From: Cannabis sativa
Taxonomy: Eukaryota; Streptophyta; Magnoliopsida; Rosales; Cannabaceae
Assembly: GCF_029168945.1 (NCBI RefSeq)
Contig: NC_083607.1
Span: 11,488,001 to 11,552,000 of the forward strand
Reading direction: 5' to 3'
DNA: 64,000 bases
Shown here: positions 10,601-25,400 of the stretch, piece after piece
Layout: every line of letters begins with the position of its first letter
How positions within the stretch are numbered: the first letter of the stretch is position 1
Notes under the pieces: generated by a model
Told to the model about the DNA's origin: nothing
Database searches by the model: none
What the model saw: only the letters and a program-made list of their open reading frames with translations
Program-made: the position numbers and the translations under genes

Positions 10601-13600
10601 ATGGTTTCAATATATTCATTCTTCTTCTTTCCTTTAGTCAGGCTCACAAGTTTTCCAACATCATTGGCTTCGGGTAACCCTTGTTGCACCAGTAGAACCT
10701 TCATTTCAATCCTCCGTGGACTGAAATCATTCTCCCCAATAAACTTCTCAACTTCAAACTTTTTAGAATTCATTCTTGATAAATCTTTAAACTTTGAATG
10801 TCATTCTTGAATCCACAATCATTTTAGCTCTGATACCATTTGTTGTGATCTAAAATACAAATAATAATGATAGAACAATTTTAATACATACACAAAATTA
10901 AAAATGAATAAATTTCAACAAAGATTAAAACTTAAAATTGACAAAAATAAACACTTAGTTTTACAAGATTCGATCAATAAATATGGTGTCCAACATTTAC
11001 TCCTCTAGGAAAAACAATCATTGATGGCTTTGGCATCTTTATTGCTTATTTTGATATGTAATTATAGAGTTTGTATTACAAAGATTAATAATATATGGCA
11101 CCAATGATACAAATCAGTTCTTCACCTCGACTTTTGCTCCAAGAGCCTTGTTTTAGAAAGAGAGATCAGTTTTATATGTTGTGTCATCCAATTCTGGTGT
11201 CTTAACCCTCGACTTCCTTATATATAGCTTCGTACATATAGGAGTTGTGTTTGAGAGCAATGGTATTAACTACCATTAAGCTGATGTGGCATGCCTATAC
11301 TAGGCTTACGGAACTTGAACCAATCACCACACAAAAGTCATGTAATATACATGGGCACCTAATTGATATTAGAGTATTACCAAAGAGCATATTACATAGT
11401 GCAAGTATAATATAAAATCTCTAATCACTTGTAAAGATCAGTCACCTCCTTATTATGTGGTATTGAATTTCTTGTAAGATATATATAATAAAAATGAGTC
11501 AAGGACATTGGCAAATTTTTAGTCCAAATTACATAAAATGAACAAATTATTGGTCCAATTAGATAAAATGAAATAATTATCACTTGATTATTCCCAGTTT
11601 ATTTCTTATTGTAATCCAATTTTGTCAATGGCAAGCATTTTCATGCTAACACCCTTCACGTTTTTTGTTTTGTTTTGTTTTTTTGTTTTATGAAAAGAAC
11701 ACCTTTCACGTTCATTGTAATTTTGTTAACAAACTCATATTTAATGTCATATATTCGTACCAACATGTCCAAGCAACGTTAACAAGAGTGTTTAATTTAG
11801 TCCTACAAATAATTTTGCAGTACGAACTCTCCAACAAATGGGAGTGACAATGAAGGCACAACGAAATCTAACCTTGTCTTGTGACTCTCGGTCCTTTCCT
11901 AATATTACCTGTGGAAATTGTAGTGACAACTACTGTCACATTAACCAGTTGTACGTATAATTTTTTATTTTTTTCTTTGTATTGGTTGCTAAGAAAGTTG
12001 TAAAGAAAAATATTAGCTCTATATATTTCATTGATATATAAATATATATATATATATATTTATAAATATGTATCAATGTATAACATTATTGATCAATTCT
12101 TTTGATTGATATATAGACGCTTGAAAGACCTCAATTTGGGAGGCAGGCTTCCTTCTGAACTTGTGAATCTTACATATCTTGATACGGTGTAAGTGTTTAT
12201 TTTATTTTTCACTAGCTAGATACTATATATGTTATGCAAATCCACTAATTGTTCATAATAGTAAATATAAAAATATGACATTTATGATGATATAAATTTT
12301 GTATAATTTAAATTTAGATATTTTTATTATGTGACATATTTGCATTATTATTTGGTATACTTTTATTAGAGTACATCTTTAATAAAATGAATTATATTTT
12401 ACATTTACATCACTTATTTTATCCAATTTATATAAATTGATAAATTACTCCATTAATGCTATTATTAGACGTTTTTCATTTAAATATTTCCTATTCTAAC
12501 TTATTTCAATAAGCTCTCGCACATATTTTAACTTAATTAAAGTAATTTTAGAAATTGATATGTAGTTGTTAATGATGAACCTCTCGTAACTTATTGGGTT
12601 CTATTTTTTTTTATTATTGTTTTGGAATTTTTAGTGATTTCACGCGTAACTTTTTTCACGGTTCTCTTCCACCGATATGGAGTAATATGAAGAGCTTGAA
12701 GTCCATGTCAGTATCAATATATATTTGATTTTATTATAAATTTGATTTTTTATGCTTTTGCTTTCCTTTTCGAAGCTCACTGACAAATTCTTGCACAGTT
12801 CTCTTACTGCCAATTGCTTATCCGGGAAAATTCCAAAAGAGTGGGGAGATTTTCCAAATCTTAACTACTTGTAGGTTTGATTAATTTCACATCTTACTTT
12901 TATAAACAAATATAATTTTATGTTTTTTAATTATGATTTAATCTCTTTAACGAGCTTGTTATTTTAACAGGAGAATTTTAAAGTACGGTTGTTATTTATC
13001 TTCAAATGTAACGATACGTACATATTATAACTATAGCAAGTATCATACAAATTTTTAAAAATTCGAAATAACAATTAAGGTGTACATGACCAATAAAAAA
13101 AAGTTGTTACTTGTTTAATCAATTGTATACTCTATTTTCGGCATCATACATTATAAAAAAAAAATTAAAACCGGTAGATTGCTTTCTAGAACTATAATAT
13201 ACACCATGTGATTGTTACGTGCCAAGCAACGTAGTGTTAGTTTTATTTAATATTTTAGTGTTTTATTTTAATTAATAATTAAAATAGTATAATTATTTGA
13301 ATGATTTGTCAGTATATTTAGTAAGTAAAACATAGTTGTATTATAATAATGTATATTATTAATAGTAAAATGTACATTAATCTTCTAATAGAAAAGAGTT
13401 CTATTATCTGATTTCATATCTAATAATAATAGCTACACAATTATATATTTATAAACTTGCACTTACTAATAAGCACCAATAATATTTTCATAATCTAATA
13501 TTTTTCAACCTTCTCCTCTTGGTGGTAAAATTAAAAATAAAACTAAAAATAAGCACAAACATATAAGGTAAATACTAATTAGAGCCCATTTCATCTTCTT

Positions 13601-14918
13601 TTTATTTTTTTAAGCCCAAGCTCAAAAATCTCTAAGCCAACACAATCAATCTTCTTCTAACCCGATAGCAATGAGTTGCCCCATCAATCTTCTTCTAACC
13701 CGATAGCAATGAGTTGCCCCTTCTGTAATTATTTATATTATTTTTTTTGAATTAAATTCTCTTACATATACAGTCTCACATATATATATATATATATTTA
13801 TCTATACATTTTATCTTTTCTAGGTAATTACAGAAGGGACAACTCATATACAGTCTCACATTTATATTATCTTTTCTAGACATTTTATCTATATTTTTCT
13901 TTTTTAAAAATAAATAAAAAAAATTATTAATATTCTCCCAAGATAGGTTTGTTAGAGAGATATGTGGCTAAGATGATTTTTTTAATTTAAAAAGAGATTA
14001 TTAATATTTAAAAGATTGTTTAATTTTTTTGGGTTTAATTATTGGGTTTATTTGTTAACGGGAGATCAAACATAATCGTTAAATTTAACAGAATATTCTT
14101 TTATTTTTAAGTATATTCTGTTAAACCAAGAAATATAAAATAAAAAAATACCGTTAAATAGACACTTTTAATATATAAAGATATGTGTTCTGGGTAGTAT
14201 TAGAAAAATTTAATTTTTTATGTTTAATTTTTTTATTTAATTAAAAAAATTTATATTTTTACATTATATGGGCTTGAGTTATTTCATTGGTTAAAAAAAA
14301 AATTTCACTCAAATATTTTGTATATAAACATATTTTTGATAAAGCTTAAAAAAATAATTTTAATTAAATAACTAAATCAAGTATAGAATTCAAATTTCTC
14401 TTTAAATTTGTTTATAGTAACTGTAACACGAGAAGTGTTTCATAAACAGAAAACGAGTCATAATTTTCTTATTTGCCAAAAATAGAAAAACATAGAAATA
14501 AAAGTGAGATCCCTAGCTACTATTTAATACTTTAGTTGCTGACTTAAACTTAATGTAAATGCAGAAGTTTTGAAGCGAACAATCTTTCTGGTAGTATTCC
14601 TGAGGAGCTTGGGAAGCTAACCAACCTAACTCACTTGTATGTAATTATATATATATATCATTCGTTTCGGTTTTCATTTATCATTAAATACAATTTGTTG
14701 AGTTAAAAAATGTGTATATATTTATTTGATCAGGTTCTTTTCTTCAAATAAGTTTGTGGGAAGGCTGCCAAATACACTTGGAAATCTGACAAATTTATTG
14801 GATCTGTATGGTTCACATGTTTCTTCTTCTTAATAATAATAATCTTTTTGTACATATTTTTGGATGGTGTTGTTTGAAGATGGATATATAAAACTATAAC
14901 TTGTTGTTATTTCTTTTG

Positions 14919-14949
<31 letters not shown>

Positions 14950-17900
14950 CTAGAAGAGAGTTACGTGGCGAGCCACGTAAATATTAGTTTTATATAAGTT
15001 CTAGTGGTTTTTGTTTAAGAATTCAGTAACTAAGTAACGACAACAACAATGGTAGATAGATCTATTTAATTAGTTTTTCATATTAATAAAGATTATAAAT
15101 CTAAACTTTTAATTTTCTTGATTTGAGATTTTGAATTGTTTTGATTTATTTGTTTATGAATTTATTGAAATGTTTAAATATTTATTTGTTCTGATTTTGA
15201 ATTGTTCTGATTTATTCATATTTAAATATTTATATTGATGATTGTTAATGAAATTAGTATGTAGCTTTATGATTATTTGTTTATGAATTTATTGAAATGT
15301 TTGAATATTTATTTGTTCTGATTTTGAATTGTTCTGATTTATTCATATTTAAATATTTATATTGATGATTGTTAATGAAATTAGTATGTAGCTTTATGAT
15401 TATTTGTTTATGAATTTATTGAAATGTTTGAATATTTATTTGTTCTGATTTTGAATTGTTCTGATTTATTCATATTTAAATATTTATATTGATGATTGTT
15501 AATGAAATTAGTATGTAGCTTTATGTTTCTAGAAAAAAAAATGTATTTTTTAATATAGAGTTTAAATTTTATATTGATGGTTGTTAATGAAATTAGTCTA
15601 TAGCTTTATGTTTCTAGAAAAAAAAAATGTATTATTTTATATAGAGTTTAAATTTAAATTTATATAAACATATTTATTTTTAAAAAGAGTAATTCATAAA
15701 AAAAAAAAAATCGCATAAATACACAAATAAACTAAAAAAAATTATCAAGTCTATGGTGGCTCAAATTAAGAATAATAACAAGAAAATTAAAAGAGTACCT
15801 GAAGATCTTCGAGCAAGTCCGATAATTTATGGGGAAGAAATTAGCAAGATCGAAAGATAGGTCTTTTTGAATGGGGAAGCAAGTGTGAAATATGATATGA
15901 AATTAATAATGATAGTATGCAGAGATATTTAACAATAATATATATTTTTTTTTTTTGAAGTGGTTACAATTTTCTGTTATGGAAAAAAACACACACTTCT
16001 AGAGAATATAGTACTATTTATTTATTTAAGATTTTTTTTTTGTAATTTTTCATTTTGCCAATGTGGAAATAAAATTTGAAAAAAACTGAAAAAAAAAATA
16101 AGTACATCGTGAAAGTTAAGATCTAAAGATCTAAATTTATAGCCTGCCTATAATTTAGTTTTTTTAAAAAAATATCTGTAGAGGATATTTCTTAAAATAA
16201 AATGTGTATATATAGTTTTCATAGAATAATGAAAAATATGATGCAAAAAAAAAAAAAAGAATAATAAAGAATAAATAATAATTATTGAATCTTTTTAATA
16301 ATAAAGTGAGAGAGAGAAGGGTGGAAAGATTGATTCCATACAAACCAATTATGGGGATATACGGTTAGAAACCCAAACTATAAATTTGAAAAAAAAAAAT
16401 TAAAAGATAGTATATGGGGTAATTCCCCTTAATTTTATTAATATACACTATTAAATTAGTATTAGGTTAATGTTACGTGCAATGCACGTATAATTAGTTT
16501 TTTTAATTAAGTGATGTTAAATGCAATATGTTTAATTTTTTTTAGTTAGATAATATACATATATTTTTTTTTGAAATGGAATTTAAATTTTTAATTTTTG
16601 ATGATATATTTTGTAATGAATCCCGCAAAATCTGCACAATCTTGTCTTGGCTTCGGTTGTGTAGTTTGTTTTTCATAAATCTGACCAAAAGAATATAAAA
16701 TAAATATAAAATTGGAGTTTCGATGCTATCGTAGTACACTTTGATTACCGAAAGAAACCTCAAACTGGATATCTTCTTCTTCTTCATAATCTCATCCATA
16801 TTTAAAAATGCCAAGCCCAATCTCATATTCACCAAATTGAAAAATAGTTTCAAAAAATGAACCACTTAATGACAAAACCTTTCACCAACTGCATCGATCT
16901 CAAGAAAAATGTACATAGAAACAAAAGGTTTATTTGGATGGAAAATTGGTGAAGACCAAGACCACCATAAGCCAAGAGACAGGGTCGCCTAACTTGGCCA
17001 GTTTTTGGTGAAGACCGCCCTCATCCATGTTTTGAACGTATTAAATTATCTTTTGATCTAGTTTATTTGTTTCTAATTCTCCATGTTTTTAGCTTAATTC
17101 GTTTAATATATATTTTAGAGATTTATTTATTTATTTAAGGGTGAAATATGTGAATTTTTTTTTAATTTAAAAAAAGATTGTTTAATTTTTTGGTTTAATT
17201 ATTGGGTTTATTTGTTAACGGTAGATCAAACCTATTAACATCGTTAAATTTAACAGAATATTCTTTTATTTTTAAGGTATATTCTGTTAAACCAAGAAAT
17301 GCCGTTAGATAGACACTTTTAATATATAAAGATATATATGTATGCAGTAGGCTAAGCGATAATAGTTTTGAAGGCCCTATACCAGAATTCATTCAAAACT
17401 TCACTCAACTTAAGAGGCTGTAATTTTCCCTTCAATCTTTCTAACCTTTTATTACATTAATTTTACCTATTTTGATATATATCTTTACACAATTACATAT
17501 TATCATTAATGAAGGGAACTATATGCAACTGGACTAGAAGGACCTATCCCTGCTTCCATTTTTCAAAATTTAAACAATTTGACTGATCTGTACGTAATAA
17601 ACATATTAATTAAACAGATACTTATTTTTCACCATGCATGTGACTTTATCTAATTAATGGTGTTTTAAATACATCTTTTAGGAGGATCACTGATATGGCT
17701 GGTGAAAAGTCTGACTTATCTACTCTAAAAATTAACATCAAGAATAGTCCTGATCATAGTGTATTGTAAGAAACATGTCTCTTGAGATATCTCTTTTACT
17801 TTTCAATTGTTGATATAACCTGATTTTTATTTTCAGGGTGCTCAGAAATGTGAATTTAACTGGAATTATCCCAAATACAATCGTGAATATGATTACAGGA

Positions 17901-19386
17901 TTAAAGATGTTGTAAGTTTTAATCAAAACTCTTTTCCTTTGATTAATTAATTGCTTTGAAATAATAAAATTATTTAGTATTAATTAAACGAGATATTCAA
18001 CGACAAGCAAAGACATTTTATTTATTTATTTAACACAATTCCCTTGAGAAAATTTTCAATATCCTTTCCTTTTAAAAAATGACCAGATTGAAATAGTGAA
18101 AGATTAGTAACTTCGCAACTAGGGATGCACACCGGACGGGGAATTAGCGGGGAGTGCTCTCCTCGTCCCCATCCCCGTTAAGGATTTTAATCCCCATTCC
18201 CGCTTATTCCCTATCGGGGACTAGGCGGGGAATCCCCTATTGTAAAATAAAATTTATTTTAAAAATTTAAATGTATAAAATTATTAAATTACATAAAAGA
18301 TAAAATATTACATATTATTTACTATTCAATATAGTAATTATTATACAAAAACACAACTTCAAAAATTGTAAAATAATATTAATATACTAAAAAAAATACA
18401 AACGCATATCTAAAATATAAAATATTAATAAAAAAATAATTAATAAATTAAACGGGTCCCCGTCGGGGCGGGGAGTGTCATCCCCGTCCCCGCCCCGTTT
18501 AACATTCGGGGACAAAATTTGATCCCCGTTCTCCATTTAGATGGGGAATCCCCACCCCATTAGGGGCGAGTCCCCGCGGGGCCCATCCCCATGAGGAAAA
18601 TGTGCATTCCTATTCGCAACCTTAAATCCATAATAAAATTTTAATAATTGCATAAAAAAGTAAGGGAGATATCGGATCACCTTGTCTAATCCCCCTCTTG
18701 ACTTCGAAGAAATCATGAAGTGTTCCATTGAACAACAAAGAAAACTTAATTAAAATTAATTATATTTAAAATTAAATTAATAATAATTATTAATTAATTT
18801 TATTCAATTTGATACTTGTTAAAATCTTTTAGCAATTAATTTTATTAAACGTTTAAATAATTAAAATATTTGTAACAAAACTTATTATATTTTAAAATTA
18901 TTAAACACACAATCTTAACTAATAAAAAATAGTTAGAACCACCTCTAATTAGAAGTAATTTTACACTCAATCTTAATTTCAATATCATTAAGTGTATGTG
19001 TCAATCCAAAATTAGTTCAAGTTATTTAATAATTTTGTAAAAAAAAAATTGAAAAATTAAATTAAAAAATAGTTTAAAATGTAATAACAATTATAAAATT
19101 AAAGATTAGTTAACTATTTTCTCTTCTCATTGAAATCTTCTTCCTCAATCTAGAGATTGTAAAAAAAAATTACTAAAGTAGCTAGGTTTGTTGTTTCTTT
19201 TTCAGAAATAAACATATAACATTAGGAAAATAGCATGTAAATCACTAAAAATCAAAGAAAAATCTAACTATGTAGCTGGTTTTATTGGAGGAATAGGTTT
19301 GTGACAGAGATATAGGAGACTATATCGAACTAGAAAAGTCACATGATGAATTAGGTTAAGACAGACTAAAACCTAATATTTCATTA

Positions 19387-19427
<41 letters not shown>

Positions 19428-22400
19428 GTTTTGTTTTATTATTTGTAACGGTGTTAGTTCTAAATATTAAGTTTAACGAAAATAACAAAAAAAATTATTA
19501 AACTAATCATTTCTGTTAGATTATCATATTTTCTTAGTAAATCAACTTCAATTATAATAATTAAAAGATAACTTTTCACAACTGAACTCGAAAAATTCAT
19601 TTCAAAATTTAATTACAACTTGTACATAACAATCTCACCCAATTTTTATCATTCATGTTTGCTAATTTTAGTTATATTTAATTCAAATAATTAACTCTAT
19701 CACTGTATCACACACTGTATATGCACAAGTGCATTAAACAGCACACGGAAGATAACCATACTTCATATATAAAATTATAGGGTAAATGGCGGCAAAACCC
19801 CCAATACTTTGGTTTTAGTTTCACTAAACCCCCACAACTCAAATTTCTGCGGGTAAACCCCCAAAACCACTATTCTGTTAGCAAAAACACACTTCCGTCG
19901 AAATTTAGCTGTTAATTGCCAGGTTGGACTGGACCGAGAACACGTGGCACAATTTTATTCGTCCACGTAAAAAATTATTTAAAAAAAATTAAAAAATTAA
20001 AATAAAATTAATTTGAAATTTTAAAAAAAATAATTATAAAAAAAAAATAATAATTTTCTTTTTCTTTTTTTTTCCTTTCTTTCTTTTTCTTTTTTTCCTT
20101 TCTTTCTTTTTCTTTATCACAGTAACCTTTCCAGCCACCACCCACCACAGCCATCCCCATCACCACCATCTTCCTTCCTTCCACCACCCACCACCATTCC
20201 CTTTCTTCCCAGCCATCACCACCATTCTCTTCTTCTTTTACCTGAAATAATAAGCTCAGAAAAAATCAAGTTCTTCCCAAAACTAAAACCAGAAAAATCA
20301 CATTCAAAACTAAACCCAAAAAAATCATCTTCTTCCTCATCTTCTTCCTCAATCACACTGTTACCACCACCACCATTCAAATCACAGAAAAAAAAAAACA
20401 ATAACAAAACAAGGCCCAAACCAATTCAAACAAATCTAAATCCAACAAATACACACACATGTATATATATATATATACGTATATACGAAATCAACCCCAA
20501 AATTATTATTTTAAAACCCTAAATATATAGAGAAAGAGAGGAGATCGGGAAAGAGAGGAAGAGAGAGAGAGAGAGGAGATCAACCGTGGCTGAGATCGAT
20601 CGGCGCTGAGATCGATTGGGGCTGAGATCGATCTGTCCGCGGCGGTTCTCGGTGGCTGCACCTGGGTCGGTCTGCAACGGCGACGACGACGGTGCTGACT
20701 TGGTGGTCCTCGGCAACGGCAACGGAGCTGGCTTGGTGGTCCTCGGCAACTGCGGCGGCCCACCTGCAACTATTCGAGAGAGAGAGAAGAAGGGTGATGG
20801 AGCTGAAAAAGAAAAACAAACGAAAAGAAAGAAAAAGAAAAAAGAAAAAAGAAGAAGAAAAAGAAAAAGAAAGAAAGGAAAAAAGAAAAAAGAAAAAAAA
20901 AGAAAAATATTTTTTTATTTTTTTATTTTTAAAATAATTAATTTTTTTATTTTTTTAAATAATTTTTTATGTGGACGAATAAAATTGTGCCACGTGTTCT
21001 CGGTCCAGTCCAACCTGGCAATTAACAGCCAAATTTCGACGGAAGTGTGTTTTTGCTAACAGAATAGTGGTTTTGGGGGTTTACCCGCAGAAGTTTGGGT
21101 TGTGGGGGTTTAGTGAAACTAAAACCAAAGTATTGGGGGTTTTGCCGCCATTTACCCAAAATTATATATCTTCTACTATAGTTTGGCATAATAGTGCATT
21201 AAGACAACCTAATGCAACAATTTCTTATTCATTGTTATGTCTTTTTGTAATATCTCTCATCAGAGACTTGAGCTTTAATAATTTGGTAGGAGGACTGAAC
21301 ACTGCCCAATCCTACACAACAGAACATATGTAAGCATCTATATGTATAATGTACATATGATATTTTATATTGAACATTTGAAATGAAAATTCTACTTTGT
21401 TAATTATTAAGTTTTTAGTTTTGTCAGCTTTTAGATATAGTAGAATGAAAATAACTTGATCTAGTTATCAGATTTTTAGGGGGTAACAAGCTTAATGGAA
21501 GCGTGCCTGAGACATTCCGCTTCAATTCCAAGAATGACAATATGTATGTTCCTAATTTTGGATGCATTGTTTTATTTTGTTTATGTTGTACAATCGGCAC
21601 ACTTGGCAACAAAAATATGTATGATCACAATTGGCAACAAAAACAATTGGGACTAATAAACTATAAACAAAATGAACCAAAGATAAAAGACAACCTAAAT
21701 TTTATTCAATAGTACTGTAGACAAATAATGGGACCTTGATACTGAACTTCGATATCCATGGACAACCCTCCAATGGTGAAACACACCAATTCGAATTACC
21801 TACAAAACTAAGAGAGACATGCTTTCATTACATTCAATTTCACACCTAGGAATCTCATGATCAAATACATGAGTTCCTTATACAACCTCCAATATACATA
21901 AAATTATAGTAAGTAATTCTAATAATAGAATAGAATAGAGGAGAGGTTTATATAGACCTCTTACAAGTAAAAAATGAGAGAAAGAAAGTTATAACAGAAA
22001 AAACTAAAAACTAAGGTGCCGTTTGGTAGCACTTTTGTTTTTTAATTTTTTAATCACAAAATGAAAGTACAATTTTTGTTTTTAAAAAATTTATTTTTGA
22101 AAAACAAAAATGCATTCTGTAACCACTTTTGTTTTTCAATTTTAAAAACAGAAAACAAAAGTGTGTTCTGTAAAGTTCATTTTTATTCTTACTTTTTGAT
22201 TTTATTTAAGTCGGGTCTAGGTCCGGGGTCAGATTCGGGTTCAAGTCAGAAGTCGGGTTCAGCGCCAGGGCCGTGGGGAGGGGATTTGGATCCGGGTCTG
22301 GTCGTAATCTAAAAGATTGATTAAGAAAAAAAAACTGTTTAAAAAAATATTGAAAGTGATTTTTTTTTGTTTTTAAAATTTTGATTTCTAATTATAAAAT

Positions 22401-25400
22401 TGAAAAGTAAAAATAGTTTTATAGAACATGTTTTTGAAAAATATTTTTACTTTTTTACTTTTAAAAACAGAAAACTGGTTAAAAAAGTGTTACCAAACGC
22501 CATCTATTTAATTAACTAATTCTCAGATGTAACTACTAACGAATAAGACATGTCAACATGACATGTGATTAAATATGTCCTAGTAACTGAATCACACAAC
22601 AAATCTCAATGATTAGTTACTAGGACAACTTGAAATAGTTGAGACAATGTTTAAACTTCTATAGGGTCACACAGTTAGCATATCAACAATATTGTCTTCA
22701 GAGCTAACTCTTTTGGCTTAAACTTGACCCTTTTCAATAATGTCTCTTATAAAATGGAACTTGATGTCTTTATGTTTTGACCTTTCATGCAACTTAGGAT
22801 TCTTAATTAAATTCAAAACACTTTGATTATCACAAAAAATATCTACACTTTCTGCCTTGAAGTCAATCTCTTAAGTTAAGTCCTTCAACCAAAGAGCTTC
22901 TTTGAATGCTTTTGCTGTTGTCATGTACTCAGCTTCAGTAGTTTAGGGAACAACTACTTTCTATATATTAGACTTCCAACTCACTGTGTTTCCACACACA
23001 GAGAACAAAAAACCAGTGAGTGATTTCGTCATGTCTATAATATTGGTTGAATAATCATTATCAACATAGCCATAGACTTCAGCTTGTTGACCTAATTTTA
23101 TTCAAAAAAATAAGTCCCAAATCTCCCTTGGACTACATATCTTAGAATTTGTTTTGGAGCTTTCCAATAATCCTCTCCAAGATTAGCTATGTACCTACTA
23201 ACAACACTTAAGGCATGTAATAGAACTGGTCTAGTACATACCATAGAATACATTAGGTTGCCAACAATGTTAGTATGGGTACCTTTCCCATAGCCTTTCT
23301 ATCTTTCTATGTTTGTGGACATTGAGTTTGAGATTTTTAAGTGAATAGCTAGAAGGGTTGTAACATCATTTGCCTTGTCCATCTTGAACTTTTTTAGTAC
23401 CTTTTTCTTCTAATACAACTTGATTATACCTAGTTTTGGTCTTTCAATTTCCAGTAATATTAGAATATTCTTATATTTGTACAAAATCATTCAAATTGAT
23501 TTTGCATTATCTCAATGATTATATTTGATCACAAATAAATATGTGATAAGTATGAATATTCTAAATATAGTCTGTTTTCAATTTATCATATCATTCATTT
23601 CTTAGATTAATTCTCAAATTAATTGTCAAAATATTATGACAATTAATGTGGCACAAAGACTGACAGAGTATTTTACCTATAAATATAGGGTCTCGGTCTC
23701 CGAGCTCCTCACTCATTTTTTGTATGAACAGTAAATTCTATATAAAAGAGTAGAGAGAGCTCCTCTCATTTTCTGTGATTGATGCTCAAATATCAATGGC
23801 TAGAGGTATCACAATATGTTTCTTCGTTCACATTTATGCTCGATATGTCTTTATTATTTCGCTCTACATATCGATCTTATATGCTTTATCTTTCATTTAA
23901 TATATGTGTAAGAATTTGGATCAAAACCGTTTTTATCTCTGTCTTGATTTATTTTGAGTTTTGATGTATATATATGTGTGTTTTGGTTTGTTAATGCCAA
24001 TCGAAAGAATTTATTATTTTAATCATTTTAGTATATCTTATTATAAGGATTGCCTTTATTCATTAATTATAATATTTTTTATGCATTAAAATGATTCTTT
24101 TCATATATATACATATATATTCATATACACTGTCGTATATACACGTATATTTTTTACCTGTATATTTTTCAATGATTTAATAATTTTATTGGATTACATT
24201 ATAAATTAGAATACTCCATTCTATTCTGTTCTCATGTTCTTAAAAAAATAAAATCTTTTGTTAACTTAGAAACTTTTCCTAGTGACGTGGACATCAATGT
24301 TTGACATGTTGCAAGAAGGATAACATCTTAGAGTTAAGTAGTCTCAAGTCATAGCAGTCGACCTGGAAGGGGTCCTTAGCCTTGTGCCCAGGTTGACTCT
24401 GGGAACTCTGGGAGGGGTGTTTGGATCCCACCACGTTGTTTCTAACTTACTATGTTATAGTATTACGTACTATGATGACATGAAGCATCCAAGTCTAGGC
24501 CCAAGAGCTGAAAATACACGAACAACACCTCAAAAATCAACCCAGGTGCCTAGGGTTTCACCCAGCGCCCCGGTTGAAAACCCAGCTAGGGTTTCAGTCT
24601 TCGAGACCATCTTGGTGTAAATGGATCAAACTTTGCACTGGGACCTAAACTAGACATACTATTAACATATTTGAGGCATCAGAATAAGATTCAGAGAACT
24701 TTCATTTTGGAGCACTCGGAGCGCCCACTGCTCAGGCACCTAGTGCCCAGGTTGACTTCTCAGCGCTTAAGTTGACATACCAACTAGGGTTTTAGTCTTT
24801 GGGGCCGTCTTGGTGCAAATAGGTCAAACTTTACATTGGGACATGAACTAGAGATATGACGAACATATATGAAGCATTAGAATGAGAGTTGGAGAACTTT
24901 CATCTTTAAGCACCCAGGAGCACTCGGTGCTCTGTGCCCAGGTTGAAAGTTTTCCAACATAGGCCACTTCCAACCATCAAACCGAAAATTTGACTCTTGC
25001 ATCTTCTTCGTCTTCATCAAAAATGGGAAAATAAGTACTTTTGGGGAAGAAACAAGTTAACATGGGGGCCTAAACAAGGGACCAGCGCTCAAGTTGGCAC
25101 TTGGTGCTGGCCCAGTGCCAAGGTTGACATTTTGTCAACCTGGGCCAATTTCGAGGATTTTTTTTTACAAAGAGTCTTTGGAGAATATTTTCCGTTTTCA
25201 TCAAAGATTAAGATTCAACTATTTTTGGGGAGCAAACGGAACTTCCAAGAAGTCTTAAACTGGACTCAGCGCCCAGGTTCACATATTATCAACCTGGGCT
25301 ATTTCCAATCCTGTTTCCAAAAAAAAGTTCTGAGCCCAGCACCCAGGTTGACATGGTGCTCGGCCTAGCGCCCAGGTTGACAATCAACGTGGTGCGCTAA

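Noticed and set aside
11821..11950. Kinase gene broken at exon 2
   Set aside because: A first reading frame showed a stop (TGGGAGTGA), but the phase set by exon 1 reads through without stops and connects in phase to exon 3.
15142..15530. 127-bp repeat as centromeric satellite
   Set aside because: Only about three copies, confined within a Helitron-like element.
20519..20819. Several overlapping open frames on both strands as real genes
   Set aside because: They are low-complexity translations of GC-rich repeats and purine tracts inside a Mutator-like element, without a recognisable domain.
20616..21059. Lys-rich 147-codon frame as a coding gene
   Set aside because: It is a translation of the GAAAAAGAAAAA tract and the element's inverted end.
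23779..24620. Short frames at the left of Gypsy-A as exons of the kinase gene
   Set aside because: No LRR or linker text, and the exon 13 to exon 14 junction is already in phase without them.
24997..25368. 123-codon frame in the Gypsy-A LTR as a gene
   Set aside because: It lies within an LTR, has no domain and carries the repeated non-coding motif.
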